Assembly (NCBI RefSeq): GCF_022317005.1
Contig: NZ_CP081006.1
Location: forward strand, 3,906,001 to 3,970,000
DNA from: Mycobacterium sp. IDR2000157661
GTDB lineage: Bacteria > Actinomycetota > Actinomycetes > Mycobacteriales > Mycobacteriaceae
Direction: 5' to 3'
Length of the DNA stretch: 64,000 nucleotides
Program-made: the position numbers and the translations under genes
Shown here: in pieces, positions 18,983 to 28,310 of the stretch
How the letters are laid out: every line of letters begins with the position of its first letter
How positions within the stretch are numbered: the first letter of the stretch is position 1
The notes under the pieces: generated by a model
Seen by the model: only the letters and a program-made list of their open reading frames with translations
What the model was told of the DNA's origin: nothing
The model's database searches: none

Positions 18983-19630
18983 ATGGATTCCGCAGCGCGC
19001 AAGAAGTTGGTGCAGCGGCTGCTTAAGCAGGCGGGCACCACCTACGCCGACGAGGCGGGCATCAAGCTGGACGACAAACCGATGCCGCTGTTCCAGTTGT
19101 TGACGCTGTGCATGCTGGCGAGCAAGCCTATCGACGCCTCGATCGCGGTGGCGGCCGCGCGCGAGCTGTTCGGCGCCGGGATGCGCACGCCCGAGGCGGT
19201 GCTCGACGCCGATCGCAGGGACATGATCCGCGCCCTCGGACGGGCGCACTACGTCCGATACGACGAGAGCTCGGCCACCCGGTTGACCGACATCGCCTCG
19301 AGGGTCGACGACGATTACGGCGGCGATCTGCGAAAGCTGGCCGAGCGCGGCGACCACGACGCCAGGGCGGTCAAGCGCCTGCTCATCGAGTTCAAGGGGA
19401 TCGGTGACACCGGCGCCGACATCTTCCTGCGCGAGGTGCAGGACGTGTGGGCGTGGGTGCGTCCCTATTTCGACGACCGGGCCACCTCAGCGGCCCGGCA
19501 ACTCGGTCTACCGACCGAGGCCGACGAGCTGGCCGCGCTGGCGCCGCGACGAAACGCCGAGCTCGCCGCGGCACTGGTCCGGGTGTCGCTCGACGAGGAG
19601 TTGCACGCGGCCGTCTCTGAGCGGCGATGA
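18983..19630 (+). CDS. Endonuclease III-like helix-hairpin-helix protein
   Basis: A 215-residue helical protein that resembles the HhH-GPD DNA glycosylase fold. LFQLLTLCMLASKPIDASIA near residue 40 corresponds to the first core helix, and LIEFKGIGDTGADIFLREVQDVW near residue 140 to the helix-hairpin-helix with G-x-G and the conserved Asp. The Lys found in bifunctional Endo III enzymes at the hairpin is replaced (GIGDTGA), and no iron-sulfur cysteine cluster is present. A monofunctional base-excision role or DNA binding without catalysis is possible. The stop overlaps the DUF72 start by 4 nt. Confidence 0.65.
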   Translation: MDSAARKKLVQRLLKQAGTTYADEAGIKLDDKPMPLFQLLTLCMLASKPIDASIAVAAARELFGAGMRTPEAVLDADRRDMIRALGRAHYVRYDESSATRLTDIASRVDDDYGGDLRKLAERGDHDARAVKRLLIEFKGIGDTGADIFLREVQDVWAWVRPYFDDRATSAARQLGLPTEADELAALAPRRNAELAAALVRVSLDEELHAAVSERR

Positions 19631-20352
19631 TCCGGATCGGCACCTCGGGGTGGTCCTACGACCACTGGGCCGACGTGCTGTATCCGCCGGGCATGCCGGT
19701 GGCCAAGCGGCTGGCCCGGTATGTCGAGGAGTTCGACACCGTGGAGCTCAACGCCAGCTTCTACCGCTGGCCCAAGGACGCGGCGTTCGCCGGCTGGCGC
19801 GAGCGGCTCCCCGAGGGATTCACGATGTCGGTCAAGGCGCAGCGGGGGTTGACGCACTACCGGCGGCTGCGCGAACCGGAGCCGTGGATCGAGCGGTTCG
19901 AGCGGTGCTGGACGCTGCTGGGCGACCGGGCCGAATCCCTGCTCGTGCAGGTTCATCCGGAGCTCGAACGCGACGACGACCGCCTCGAGCACTTTCTGAC
20001 GTCGATGCCGGACCGGATTCCGGTCGCGGTGGAACTGCGGCATCCATCCTGGGACGCTCCCGACGTGTATGCGCTGCTGGAGCGCCACAACGCGGCGTAC
20101 GTGGTGATGAGCGGAGCCCGGTTACGGTGTGTGCCGCGCGCGACCAGCGCGCTGGTGTATGTCCGGATGCACGGGCCCGACCAGGACTCGCTGTATGAGG
20201 GCTCCTATCCCGACGACCAGTTGCGGCATTGGGCGGACCGCATCGCCGCGTGGCACGCCGAGGGCAGGCGGGTGCTGGTGTACTTCAACAACGACCTCGG
20301 CGGGCATGCCGTCCGCAACGCCCGCACCCTCAGGGCGATGATCGCCGGCTGA
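19627..20352 (+). CDS. DUF72 (YecE-like) family protein
   Basis: A 241-residue TIM-barrel-like protein of the DUF72 family. It opens with RIGTSGWSYDHWADVLYPPG, then EEFDTVELNASFYRWPKD and FTMSVKAQRGLTHYRRL, and ends VLVYFNNDLGGHAVRNARTL, all hallmarks of the family. Structures show a barrel with a conserved pocket, but no reaction is established. The ATG at 19627 overlaps the stop of the preceding HhH gene. Confidence 0.9.
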   Translation: MIRIGTSGWSYDHWADVLYPPGMPVAKRLARYVEEFDTVELNASFYRWPKDAAFAGWRERLPEGFTMSVKAQRGLTHYRRLREPEPWIERFERCWTLLGDRAESLLVQVHPELERDDDRLEHFLTSMPDRIPVAVELRHPSWDAPDVYALLERHNAAYVVMSGARLRCVPRATSALVYVRMHGPDQDSLYEGSYPDDQLRHWADRIAAWHAEGRRVLVYFNNDLGGHAVRNARTLRAMIAG

Positions 20353-20406
20353 ACCGCACCCCGCCTCCCCCGCCGAAATCAGGTTCCGGCACGCTTGAGT
20401 GCCGAA

Positions 20407-20994
20407 ATGCGTGTGATAACCCTGATCTCGGCCGTGGCGCTCGCCGTCGCGGCCTGCTCCGGCGAGCGGATCGTGACCACAGACGAGCCGTACGAGCCGA
20501 CACCCACGAGCACGACGAAGCCACCGCCGGCCCCGCCGCGCAACAGCGCGCATCTGGTGGACGCGTTCGATTACGTCGCGCACCCCGGCGGCACGGCCGT
20601 CTACTACTTCACCACCCCGAGCGGGCGGTGGGCGTGCGCGATCGTGCCGCGGACCCGGGCCGGCTGCATGTCGGCGACCGCCTGGCAGTCCGGGATGGGC
20701 GTCACCGGTCAACCCGATGAGGTGTTGGACGCCCAGGGCGAGCCGACGACGCCGAACGCTGTGGTGGTCGACCGAACCGGCGAGCCCACCTTCGTCGCGC
20801 TCGAGCAGCCGGAGTTCGTCTTCGACAACGCCACCGTCCTGCCGTTCAACCGGATCCTGAACGCCGCCGGGTTCCGTTGCAACGTGCAGGAATCGGGCGT
20901 GTCGTGCATGAGCGAGGCCAGCGGCAAGGGATTCAGCTTCGCGCCCGAAGGATTCGTGCCGCAGTACACCGAGGTGCCGCCGGGCGCCCCCTAG
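20407..20994 (+). CDS. Putative secreted lipoprotein, mycobacterial
   Basis: A 195-residue protein with an N-terminal signal (RVITLISAVALAVAACS) and a lipobox VAAC at about residues 15-18, so it should be lipid-anchored outside the membrane. A Thr/Pro-rich tether (about 30-50) precedes the globular part, which contains paired cysteines (RWACAIVPRTRAGCMSA and RCNVQESGVSCMS). Similar proteins are common in mycobacteria without a known role. A TTG at 20395 would lengthen the N-terminus by four residues; ATG 20407 gives the better signal peptide. Confidence 0.72.
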   Translation: MRVITLISAVALAVAACSGERIVTTDEPYEPTPTSTTKPPPAPPRNSAHLVDAFDYVAHPGGTAVYYFTTPSGRWACAIVPRTRAGCMSATAWQSGMGVTGQPDEVLDAQGEPTTPNAVVVDRTGEPTFVALEQPEFVFDNATVLPFNRILNAAGFRCNVQESGVSCMSEASGKGFSFAPEGFVPQYTEVPPGAP

Positions 20995-21011
20995 CGCAGA
21001 CCGGAGATGCC

Positions 21012-21131
21012 ATGAAGATCAACGCGGGTCAGGTAGCCGTCGTCACCGGCGGCACGAGCGGAATCGGGTTCGCCCTGGCCGACCACCTGGCGCGCCGCGG
21101 TGTCGACGTGTTGATCGCCGACCTGGACTGA
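21012..21131 (+). pseudogene. Remnant of a short-chain dehydrogenase (N-terminal 39 residues)
   Basis: ATG 21012 opens a 39-residue frame that starts like any SDR: a first beta strand GQVAVVTGGTSGIGFALADHL with the NAD(P)-binding T-G-x-x-x-G-I-G motif, then a helix and second strand VDVLIADLD. It stops there, whereas SDRs run about 250 residues. The stop lies 3 bp from the end of the convergent thiolase-like gene. This looks like the head of an SDR gene whose remainder was deleted. GGAG occurs just before the start codon. Confidence 0.75.
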
Positions 21132-21134
21132 CCG

Positions 21135-22607
21135 CTACCGCAGCGCCGCCGTCCCGTCGGCGTGGACCTGCACCTTGGCGCCCGCGATGTCGTCGCTGAC
21201 CGTCGCTGCCGCTTCCGAGACGTCGTTCAGCACCGCCAGCACCCGCGCATCGTCGGGGGTGCGCACCGCGAGGAACGCCTTCTCCGGGGACCCGTCGCGG
21301 CTGACCGGGGTGGTCCACGCCTCCACCGTTGCGACACCGGACCAATCCACCAGCGCGGTCCGTGTCGGCTGGGCGTCCACCTCCGATTGCACGTCCTCCC
21401 AACGAAACTCGCGAGGTGGTGGCTCAGTGCCGTAGACACCGAAGCTGTGCTTGGTGAGGTAGCCGCCGTTGGCCGTTACCAGCCCGAGCTGCCCCGGCGC
21501 GACGGTCAGCCGTTCGGCCATGGTGGCGATCGAGTGCGTCACGTAGTTGTTCCACGGGCCGCCGGCGAAGGTGAGGCCACCGGTGACGGTGAGCGGCCGG
21601 GCGGGGTCGTCGGTGGGCAGCCCCAACTCGTTGGCGGCCACCTGGACGGCCGACGGGAAGCAGGAGTACACGTCGACCAGCGCGATACCGTCGACGTCCA
21701 CGCCTGCCAGTTCCAGCGCGCGCCGTCCGCCGATCCTGATCGCCGGCGAGGTGTGGAACTCCGCGCGTTCCCCGATCGCGTACGTGTCGTGGGCATCGGT
21801 CCCGGCGTACGGGAAAACCCAGCGGTCGCGGGTGATCTGGAGCCGCTCGGCTCGCTCGGCGGACGTCAGCACGAGCACCGCCGCCTGGTCGACCATGTTG
21901 TTGGAGTTCATCAGCTTGGTGTACGGCCAACTGATCATCCGGTTGGCGGGACCGGCCTGCCAGATCTGCTCGGCCGACAGCGCCTCTCGGCTCCAGGCAT
22001 GCGGGTTGTCGGCGGCGACGTCGCTGAAACGCGACCACAGCCGCCCGATGCGGCGGCGGTGTTCGTCCACCGACTCGCCCGCCGAGATCCGCAGGGCCTG
22101 TTCGAACATCGGGTACACGTACGCCGGTCGGTCCAGGTGGATCTTGAGTTCGGCGGGCCCGGCCATCGGTACCCCGTCGTCGGCGCCCGGCGCCATCGGC
22201 ACCGACTCGTCCTGTCGCGTCCAGTCCGGCTTGGTTCCGGCCGCCCGCAGCCTGCTGCGCGTGCGCCAGGTCTCCGCACCGGCGATCAGCACGACGTCGG
22301 CGCGACCGCTGTGGATGTCCAGGCAGGCCTCGTTGACCAGCGACTGTGGGGTGTTGCCGCCCACCCCGGTGTACCGCGTCGCGGCGTTATGGGCCGAAAG
22401 CCGTTGCGCCAGAATAAGACCCGGATCTCGGTACCGCCACGACAGCAGGCTGACGACGCGCACCGAGTCGGCCGCCTCGAGCACCCGGGGATCGGCGCCT
22501 GCGCGCGCCGCGGCCACCATCAGATCGATCGGCTCCACGTCGGGGTTCTCGTCGCGTTGGTTGACCTGGCCGTAGCCGACCAGCACCGGCGTCCTGGGGT
22601 CCATCAT
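21135..22607 (-). CDS. Thiolase-superfamily protein (acetyl-CoA acetyltransferase-like)
   Basis: A 490-residue protein resembling the mycobacterial group that includes M. tuberculosis Rv0914c. The thiolase fold is seen in the N-terminus TPVLVGYGQVNQRD, RADVVLIAGAETW, the VDGIALVDVYSCFPSAVQVAA segment and the NGGYLTKHSFGVYG stretch near the C-terminal catalytic loop; a C-terminal OB-like part follows. The position of the usual nucleophilic Cys (C-x-S/A-G) reads GNTPQS, so ordinary thiolase chemistry is doubtful. The ATG overlaps the CoA-transferase stop by 4 nt; the three minus-strand genes form one operon for an acyl-CoA pathway. Confidence 0.8.
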   Translation of the reverse strand: MMDPRTPVLVGYGQVNQRDENPDVEPIDLMVAAARAGADPRVLEAADSVRVVSLLSWRYRDPGLILAQRLSAHNAATRYTGVGGNTPQSLVNEACLDIHSGRADVVLIAGAETWRTRSRLRAAGTKPDWTRQDESVPMAPGADDGVPMAGPAELKIHLDRPAYVYPMFEQALRISAGESVDEHRRRIGRLWSRFSDVAADNPHAWSREALSAEQIWQAGPANRMISWPYTKLMNSNNMVDQAAVLVLTSAERAERLQITRDRWVFPYAGTDAHDTYAIGERAEFHTSPAIRIGGRRALELAGVDVDGIALVDVYSCFPSAVQVAANELGLPTDDPARPLTVTGGLTFAGGPWNNYVTHSIATMAERLTVAPGQLGLVTANGGYLTKHSFGVYGTEPPPREFRWEDVQSEVDAQPTRTALVDWSGVATVEAWTTPVSRDGSPEKAFLAVRTPDDARVLAVLNDVSEAAATVSDDIAGAKVQVHADGTAALR

Positions 22608-24904
22608 GGCCTTTCTCGACAGTCGAAGAGCACGCCGTCGGCGATCAGCCGGTCGACCCGCTCAGGACTCAGCCCGAGCACCGTCTGGCAGATGTCGCGG
22701 GTGTGCTCACCCGGCATCGGGGCGGGACGCGAGTCGGCGGGCGGGATGTGAGTGTAGGGCGCGGGCCCGGTCTCGCTCGGCATCGGCGCCTCGAGCAGCG
22801 GGTGGACCAGCTCGGCGAACACCCGACGGTGCCTCACCTGCGGGTCGGCCAGGACGTCGACGGCGCGGTTCATCGGCGCCGCCGCGATGCCCGCCTGCTG
22901 CAGCGTGTCGGCCACCTCGGTCTTGTCGCGCACCGCGGTCCAGGTCTCGAGGTCGGCGCCGCCGGTGAGCGCGGCGACGGTGGCCCGCTCGGCATCGGAT
23001 GCCAGTGAGACGACGCACCACTCGTCGTCGCCTGCGCACGTGTAGACGGCGTGTGCGGCGTCGTCGTCGGCCACCTGCAGCCCCGCGGACCTTGCCGCCT
23101 CGGCCACATATGCCGCGGCGAGCTGGCTCACCGCGGCCTCGGCCTGCGAAACGTGGGTGCGGGCCGCATCCCCGGTGCGGTCGCGCCGGATGAGCGCTGC
23201 CAGCGCCGCGATGGCGGTCAGGCGCGCCGACACGTGGTCGGGGAAGATCGTCGTCGCGTCGTAGAAGCCGCCGTCCGGCGAGGTCCACAGCGACGTGACG
23301 CCGGTGGTCGCCCGCACCAGCGGCCCGTACCCCATCCGGGTGCTCCACGGACCCGCCGCGCCGAATGCGCTGCTCTCGGCCAGCACGATGCGAGGGTTCA
23401 GTTCACGCAGCCGTTCATAGGTGAAGCCGAGGGAGTCGAGCGTTCCGGGCTTGAAGTTGGCGAAGGCCGCATCGGCTTGCGCCACCAGCCGGGCGAACAG
23501 TTCGGCGCCTCGCGGGTCGCGCAGGTCCAGGCCGAGGCTGCGCTCGTTGCGGTGGGTCAGCGCCCACGACCTGCTCATCCGCTGACCGGGCGGCGTCTGG
23601 CGCAACCCGTCCGGGTATGCGGCGCTTTCGACCTTGACGACGTCGGCACCCAGGTCGGCGAACAGCCGACCCAGCTCACCGCCGGCCACGATCACGCCCA
23701 GGTCGAGAATCCGCAGCCCGTCGAACGGCCGCCGCGCCCCTGCCGGCTGCGCCCAGGCGCTCGCCGGTGCGCTCAGCCACGAGGCGCCATCGGCGCCGAC
23801 GGCCGGAGCAAGGTGTCGGAGCCCGCGACGGTGGCCGTCGACGACGAGCGGGCCGCCCGGTATCCGCAGCGTCGAGCAGGCGAACCGGGCGGTGGTCAAC
23901 GCGCCGACCGCGCGAAAGTGGTCGGATGCCAGGGCTTCGGCGGGCGTCAACACCGCCGCGATCGGCACCCCGCGCGACTGTCCTTCGGCCACCAAAGCGT
24001 CCATGGTCTGCGGTGCCACGAACTCGCCGATGACGGCGTTGAGTTCGCGCGAGGCCGCGTAGCGCGCCGCGATGGTGTCGAACTCGGGACCGGCGAACTG
24101 TTCCGGCTCGCCCAGCCAGGCGCGCATGCCGCGCCACTGCCGTGCCGACAGCAGGCAGATCCGGACGTGGCCGTCCTTGCAGGCGAAGATCGGGTAGATG
24201 TTCTGGTTGCGGGGCCGCCCGCGCCACAGTTCGGTCGTCTTCTTCAGGCCCACCGCGGCCTGCCCCTCCGACCCGTACGGCGGATCCAGCGCCTGCAGCA
24301 CTCCTTCGAAGCGGGAAAAGTCGATGTACTCCCCTGTGCCGCAACGCAACCGGTGATAGTAGGCGGCCAGGGTCGCCCACGCCGCCTGCGCCGCCGCGGT
24401 CGCCGACGCGAGACCGAGCGGTGGGATCACCGGCCTACCCGTCGTCGGTCCGGTCCGCGACAGCGCAGTCGACAGGGCGTAGAGGACCGGGTCGGAGGCG
24501 CGCCAGGCCGCCCGGGGTCCGTCGGTGCCGAAGTCGGTGACCGACAGTGCCACGAGGTGCTTGTGCCGGTGTGCCAGTGCGGCGCAGGAGGTCCCGAATG
24601 CGGCTGCGCCGCGTGGTGATCCGTCGTCGACGACGATGTCGGCGGTGGCGGCCAGCTCCAGGAGCCGGTCGCGGTCTGCCGGGTCGGACGGGTCCAGAAC
24701 GGCGGCGCGCTTGTTGGCGTTGTCCACCGCGAACGGTACGCCGATGCCGTCGACGCCGGGCAGGGCGCTTCGGGCGGGGCTGCCGCCCGGCGGTTCGATC
24801 TTCAGCACGTCGGCGCCCAGGTCGGCGAACAACCGGCTCACCGCGTCGGATTTGGCGCCGCCGAGGTCGAGCACCCGCACGGCGTCCAGTAGGGCTTCGG
24901 TCAT
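22604..24904 (-). CDS. Tandem CaiB/BaiF-type CoA-transferase (two fused copies)
   Basis: A 766-residue protein with two CaiB/BaiF family III CoA-transferase units. Unit one (about 1-370) has RVLDLGGAKSDAVSRLFADLGADVLKIEPP; unit two (about 380-766) has RILDLGVIVAGGELGRLFADLGADVVKVES. Single-copy family members are about 400 residues and act as interlocked dimers, so the fusion may form an intramolecular pair. The catalytic-position Asp seems kept in unit two (TIFPDHVSARLTAIAALAAL) but not in unit one (GLASATAAAQAAWATLAAY), which suggests one active site. ATG 24904 overlaps the LLM stop by 4 nt. It transfers CoA between unknown carboxylates. Confidence 0.87.
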   Translation of the reverse strand: MTEALLDAVRVLDLGGAKSDAVSRLFADLGADVLKIEPPGGSPARSALPGVDGIGVPFAVDNANKRAAVLDPSDPADRDRLLELAATADIVVDDGSPRGAAAFGTSCAALAHRHKHLVALSVTDFGTDGPRAAWRASDPVLYALSTALSRTGPTTGRPVIPPLGLASATAAAQAAWATLAAYYHRLRCGTGEYIDFSRFEGVLQALDPPYGSEGQAAVGLKKTTELWRGRPRNQNIYPIFACKDGHVRICLLSARQWRGMRAWLGEPEQFAGPEFDTIAARYAASRELNAVIGEFVAPQTMDALVAEGQSRGVPIAAVLTPAEALASDHFRAVGALTTARFACSTLRIPGGPLVVDGHRRGLRHLAPAVGADGASWLSAPASAWAQPAGARRPFDGLRILDLGVIVAGGELGRLFADLGADVVKVESAAYPDGLRQTPPGQRMSRSWALTHRNERSLGLDLRDPRGAELFARLVAQADAAFANFKPGTLDSLGFTYERLRELNPRIVLAESSAFGAAGPWSTRMGYGPLVRATTGVTSLWTSPDGGFYDATTIFPDHVSARLTAIAALAALIRRDRTGDAARTHVSQAEAAVSQLAAAYVAEAARSAGLQVADDDAAHAVYTCAGDDEWCVVSLASDAERATVAALTGGADLETWTAVRDKTEVADTLQQAGIAAAPMNRAVDVLADPQVRHRRVFAELVHPLLEAPMPSETGPAPYTHIPPADSRPAPMPGEHTRDICQTVLGLSPERVDRLIADGVLFDCRERP

Positions 24905-25776
24905 GAGCGCAGCAGCCGTTCCACCCATCCCAGATGCTCGTCGGTTTCGTCGGCGACGTACATCAGGTCGACGAATGCGTCGTCGTAGCCGGCCTCGGCC
25001 AGCACCTGAACCGCCTCGGCGACCGGTTCGACCGGCGTGCCGGCGGCGACGTTGATCCGGACGACGGTGGCGATGGCCGCCGGCTCACGTCTCGCGGCGC
25101 GGGCGGCGTCGTCGATCGTGCGGCGCTGCCACCCGAGCATCTCCAACATCACGCCGCCGGGCACCTGGACCGCGGCCATCCACCCGTCGGCGCGTCTGCC
25201 AATGCGCCTGAGCCCGGCGGGTGTGAACGCGCCGAGGTACACCGGTGGATGGGGCCGCTGCACGGGTTTGAGGTGCACCCACGACGGCGGTACGGACCAC
25301 CGATCGCCCTCATGCGACACCGGGTTCGTGGTCCACAACTGCTCGAGCGCGTCGAGCATCTCGTCGAGCTGCTCGCCGCGGCCCCGGAACGGTGCGCCTG
25401 CGGCCTGATACTCCTCGGGCGACCACCCGATGCCGAAGCCGGGCGTCAGCCTGCCGCCGCTGATCACGTCGATGCTGGTCAATTGGCGCGCCAGCGCCAC
25501 CGGGGAATACCACGGGGCGACGAACACGCTGCTGCCCAGCCGGACCCGGTTGGTGGCCGTCGCCGCGACCGTCAATGCCACGAACGGATCCAGGGCCGTG
25601 CGGAACCGGTCGGGAACGGTGTCACCGCCCGCGTACCCGACACTGGGATTCACCGGCGTCAGCAGCCGATCCCCGACCCACAGGCTGCCGGCGCCCAGGC
25701 TCTCGGCGGTGGCCGCGAAGCGGGCCAGATCGGCGTGGGCAGCCGCGCCGAATTGCGGTATCGCGAATCCCAACAC
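24901..25776 (-). CDS. LLM-class F420-dependent oxidoreductase
   Basis: A 291-residue luciferase-like TIM-barrel enzyme. It begins GTG 25776 with LGFAIPQFGAAAHADLARFAATAE and shows the F420-type patterns AGSLWVGDRLLTP, RVRLGSSVFVAPWYSPVALARQLTSIDVISGGRLTPGFGIGWSPEEY. These enzymes use reduced F420 or flavin to act on varied substrates. It heads a three-gene operon with 4-nt overlaps to a CoA-transferase and a thiolase-like gene, so it probably acts on an acyl chain in that pathway. Upstream in-frame codons to 25938 give a non-conserved extension. Confidence 0.87.
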   Translation of the reverse strand: MLGFAIPQFGAAAHADLARFAATAESLGAGSLWVGDRLLTPVNPSVGYAGGDTVPDRFRTALDPFVALTVAATATNRVRLGSSVFVAPWYSPVALARQLTSIDVISGGRLTPGFGIGWSPEEYQAAGAPFRGRGEQLDEMLDALEQLWTTNPVSHEGDRWSVPPSWVHLKPVQRPHPPVYLGAFTPAGLRRIGRRADGWMAAVQVPGGVMLEMLGWQRRTIDDAARAARREPAAIATVVRINVAAGTPVEPVAEAVQVLAEAGYDDAFVDLMYVADETDEHLGWVERLLRS

Positions 25777-25861
25777 GCAGGACAGGCTAGTGCTTAACAG
25801 CGCGACCACCGGGTACCAGGATCTCACCCGCTGTTCACCCGCCACCACGACGATGGGCCAG

Positions 25862-28282
25862 ATGACTTCCCAGGACCTCTCCCCGACCCTTACCGACGAC
25901 GAACTCGGCGTGCTCGACGCGTACTGGCGCGCGGCCAACTACCTGTCCGTTGGACAGATCTATCTCCTGGACAATCCGCTGCTGCGCGAGCCGCTCGAGC
26001 CGCAGCACGTCAAGCCGCGGCTACTCGGGCACTGGGGCACGACGCCGGGGTTGAACCTCATCTACGCGCACCTGAACCGCGTGATCCGTGCCCGCGACGT
26101 GTCCGTCATCTACATCACCGGTCCCGGCCACGGCGGTCCCGGCCTGGTCGCCAACGCCTACCTCGAGGGCACCTACAGCGAGGTCTACTCCGCTATCTCC
26201 GAAGACACCGAGGGTATCCGAAAGCTGTTCCGGCAGTTCTCTTTTCCCGGCGGGATTCCCAGCCACGTCGCCTCCGAGACGCCGGGGTCCATCCACGAGG
26301 GCGGCGAGCTCGGCTACGCGCTGGTGCATGCCTACGGAGCCGCCTTCGACAACCCGGACCTCGTGGTGGCGTGCGTGGTCGGCGACGGTGAGGCCGAGAC
26401 CGGGCCGTTGGCCGCGAGCTGGCATTCCAACAAGTTCCTCAACCCCGTCACCGACGGCGCGGTGCTGCCGATCCTGCACCTCAACGAGTACAAGATCGCC
26501 AATCCGACGGTGCTGGCCCGCATCCCGCAGGAGGAACTCGAGTCGCTGATGTCCGGCTACGGCTACCGGCCCATCACGGTGGCCGGTGACGACCCCGCGA
26601 ACGTGCACCAGCAGATGGCGACCGCGCTGGACGAGGCGTTCGACCAGATCGGCGCGATCCAGCGGGCGGCGCGGCTGGACGGCGAGCGTGGCCGCCCGCT
26701 GTGGCCGATGATCGTGCTGCGCACGCCGAAGGGGTGGACCGGTCCGCAGAAGGTCGACGGCAAGAAGGTCGAGGGCACATGGCGATCGCATCAGGTGCCG
26801 CTTGCCGAGACCCGCAGCAACGCCGAGCACCGCGCGCAGCTGGAGGACTGGCTGCGCAGCTACCGGCCGGAGGAGTTGTTCGACGAGACCGGCGCGCTGC
26901 GGGCCGACCTGCGTGGCTTCTCGCCGCAGGGACACCGCCGGATGAGCGCCAACCCGCACGCCAACGGCGGGCTGCTGTTGCGTGACCTGGACCTGCCGGC
27001 GTTCGACGACTATGCGGTGCCTGTCGAGGAGCCTGCGTCCGAATCCGCCGAGGCGACGCGGGTGCTGGGTACCTTCCTGCGTGACGTGATCGTGCGCAAC
27101 CCCGACCGTTTCCGGCTGATGGGTCCCGACGAGACGGCGTCGAACCGGCTCGCGGCCACGCTGGAGGTGACCGACAAGGCGTGGATGGGCGAGATCGGCC
27201 CCGACGACGAGCAGCTGGGACCCGACGGCCGGGTGATGGAGGTGCTCAGCGAGCACCTGTGTCAGGGCTGGCTCGAGGGTTACCTGCTGACCGGCAGGCA
27301 CGGGCTGTTCAACTGCTACGAGGCGTTCGTCCACATCATCGACTCGATGCTCAACCAGCACGCCAAGTGGCTCAACAGCAGCCGCGACGTGGTCTGGCGA
27401 CGGCCCATCGCGTCGTTGAACTACCTGCTGACCTCCCACGTCTGGCGCCAGGACCACAACGGCGCCTCGCACCAGGACCCGGGGTTCATCGACCACGTCG
27501 CCAACAAGCGGCCCGAGGTGGTGCGGGTCTACCTGCCGCCGGACGCCAACACGTTGCTGTCGGTGGCCGACCACTGCCTGCGCAGTCGCCACTACGTCAA
27601 CGTGATCGTCGCAGGCAAGCAGCCCGCCCTGACCTATCTGGACATGGACGCCGCGGTCGCGCACTGCGCCCGCGGCGTCGGGATCTGGGACTGGGCCGGC
27701 AACGCCACCGGGGAACCCGACGTCGTGCTGGCCTGCGCAGGCGACATCCCGACGCTGGAGACCGTGGCCGCGGCCGACATCCTGCGCCGGGAACTGCCGG
27801 ACCTGGCCGTGCGCGTCGTCAACGTCGTCGACATGATGCGGCTGCAGCCCGACACCGAGCACCCACACGGGCTGTCCGATCACGAGTTCGACGCCTTGTT
27901 CACCACCGACAAGCCGGTGATCTTCGCCTATCACGGCTACCCATGGCTCGTTCACCGGCTCACCTACCGGCGGACCAACCACGCGCATCTGCATGTGCGC
28001 GGCTTCAAGGAGCGCGGCACCACGACGACGCCGTTCGACATGGTGATGCTCAACGACCTGGACCGGTTCCACCTCGTGCTCGACGTGATCGATCGCGTCG
28101 ACGGGCTGGCCAACCGCGCGGCACAGCTGCGGCAGCGCATGGTCGACGCCCGGTCGGCGGCCCGGCGCTACACCCGCGAGCACGGCGAGGACGACCCCGC
28201 GATCTCGCAGTGGACATGGGACACCGGGTTCCGGCCGACCGGCTCCCCGTCGATGGCGCAGGACACCGGCGACAACGAGTGA
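25862..28282 (+). CDS. xfp: Xylulose-5-phosphate/fructose-6-phosphate phosphoketolase
   Basis: An 806-residue thiamine diphosphate enzyme that splits xylulose 5-phosphate (or fructose 6-phosphate) with phosphate to acetyl phosphate and an aldose phosphate. Marks are VGQIYLLDNPLLREPL, GHWGTTPGLN, ITGPGHGGPGLVANAYLEGTYSE, the ThDP-binding GDGEAETGPLAASWHSNKF and the C-terminal YHGYPWLVHRLTYRR. The length fits the family (about 800). ATG 25862 is used; ATG 25853 would add three residues, and neither has a strong ribosome site. It stands alone, 85 bp after the divergent LLM gene start. Confidence 0.96.
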   Translation: MTSQDLSPTLTDDELGVLDAYWRAANYLSVGQIYLLDNPLLREPLEPQHVKPRLLGHWGTTPGLNLIYAHLNRVIRARDVSVIYITGPGHGGPGLVANAYLEGTYSEVYSAISEDTEGIRKLFRQFSFPGGIPSHVASETPGSIHEGGELGYALVHAYGAAFDNPDLVVACVVGDGEAETGPLAASWHSNKFLNPVTDGAVLPILHLNEYKIANPTVLARIPQEELESLMSGYGYRPITVAGDDPANVHQQMATALDEAFDQIGAIQRAARLDGERGRPLWPMIVLRTPKGWTGPQKVDGKKVEGTWRSHQVPLAETRSNAEHRAQLEDWLRSYRPEELFDETGALRADLRGFSPQGHRRMSANPHANGGLLLRDLDLPAFDDYAVPVEEPASESAEATRVLGTFLRDVIVRNPDRFRLMGPDETASNRLAATLEVTDKAWMGEIGPDDEQLGPDGRVMEVLSEHLCQGWLEGYLLTGRHGLFNCYEAFVHIIDSMLNQHAKWLNSSRDVVWRRPIASLNYLLTSHVWRQDHNGASHQDPGFIDHVANKRPEVVRVYLPPDANTLLSVADHCLRSRHYVNVIVAGKQPALTYLDMDAAVAHCARGVGIWDWAGNATGEPDVVLACAGDIPTLETVAAADILRRELPDLAVRVVNVVDMMRLQPDTEHPHGLSDHEFDALFTTDKPVIFAYHGYPWLVHRLTYRRTNHAHLHVRGFKERGTTTTPFDMVMLNDLDRFHLVLDVIDRVDGLANRAAQLRQRMVDARSAARRYTREHGEDDPAISQWTWDTGFRPTGSPSMAQDTGDNE

Positions 28283-28310
28283 CCGGGTCCGATCGGTAGA
28301 CTCGGTTGTC

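Noticed and set aside
23051..24619. A 522-residue plus-strand frame inside the CoA-transferase gene
   Set aside because: Antisense to both clear CaiB/BaiF units and without motif; it is a by-product of GC-rich codon use.
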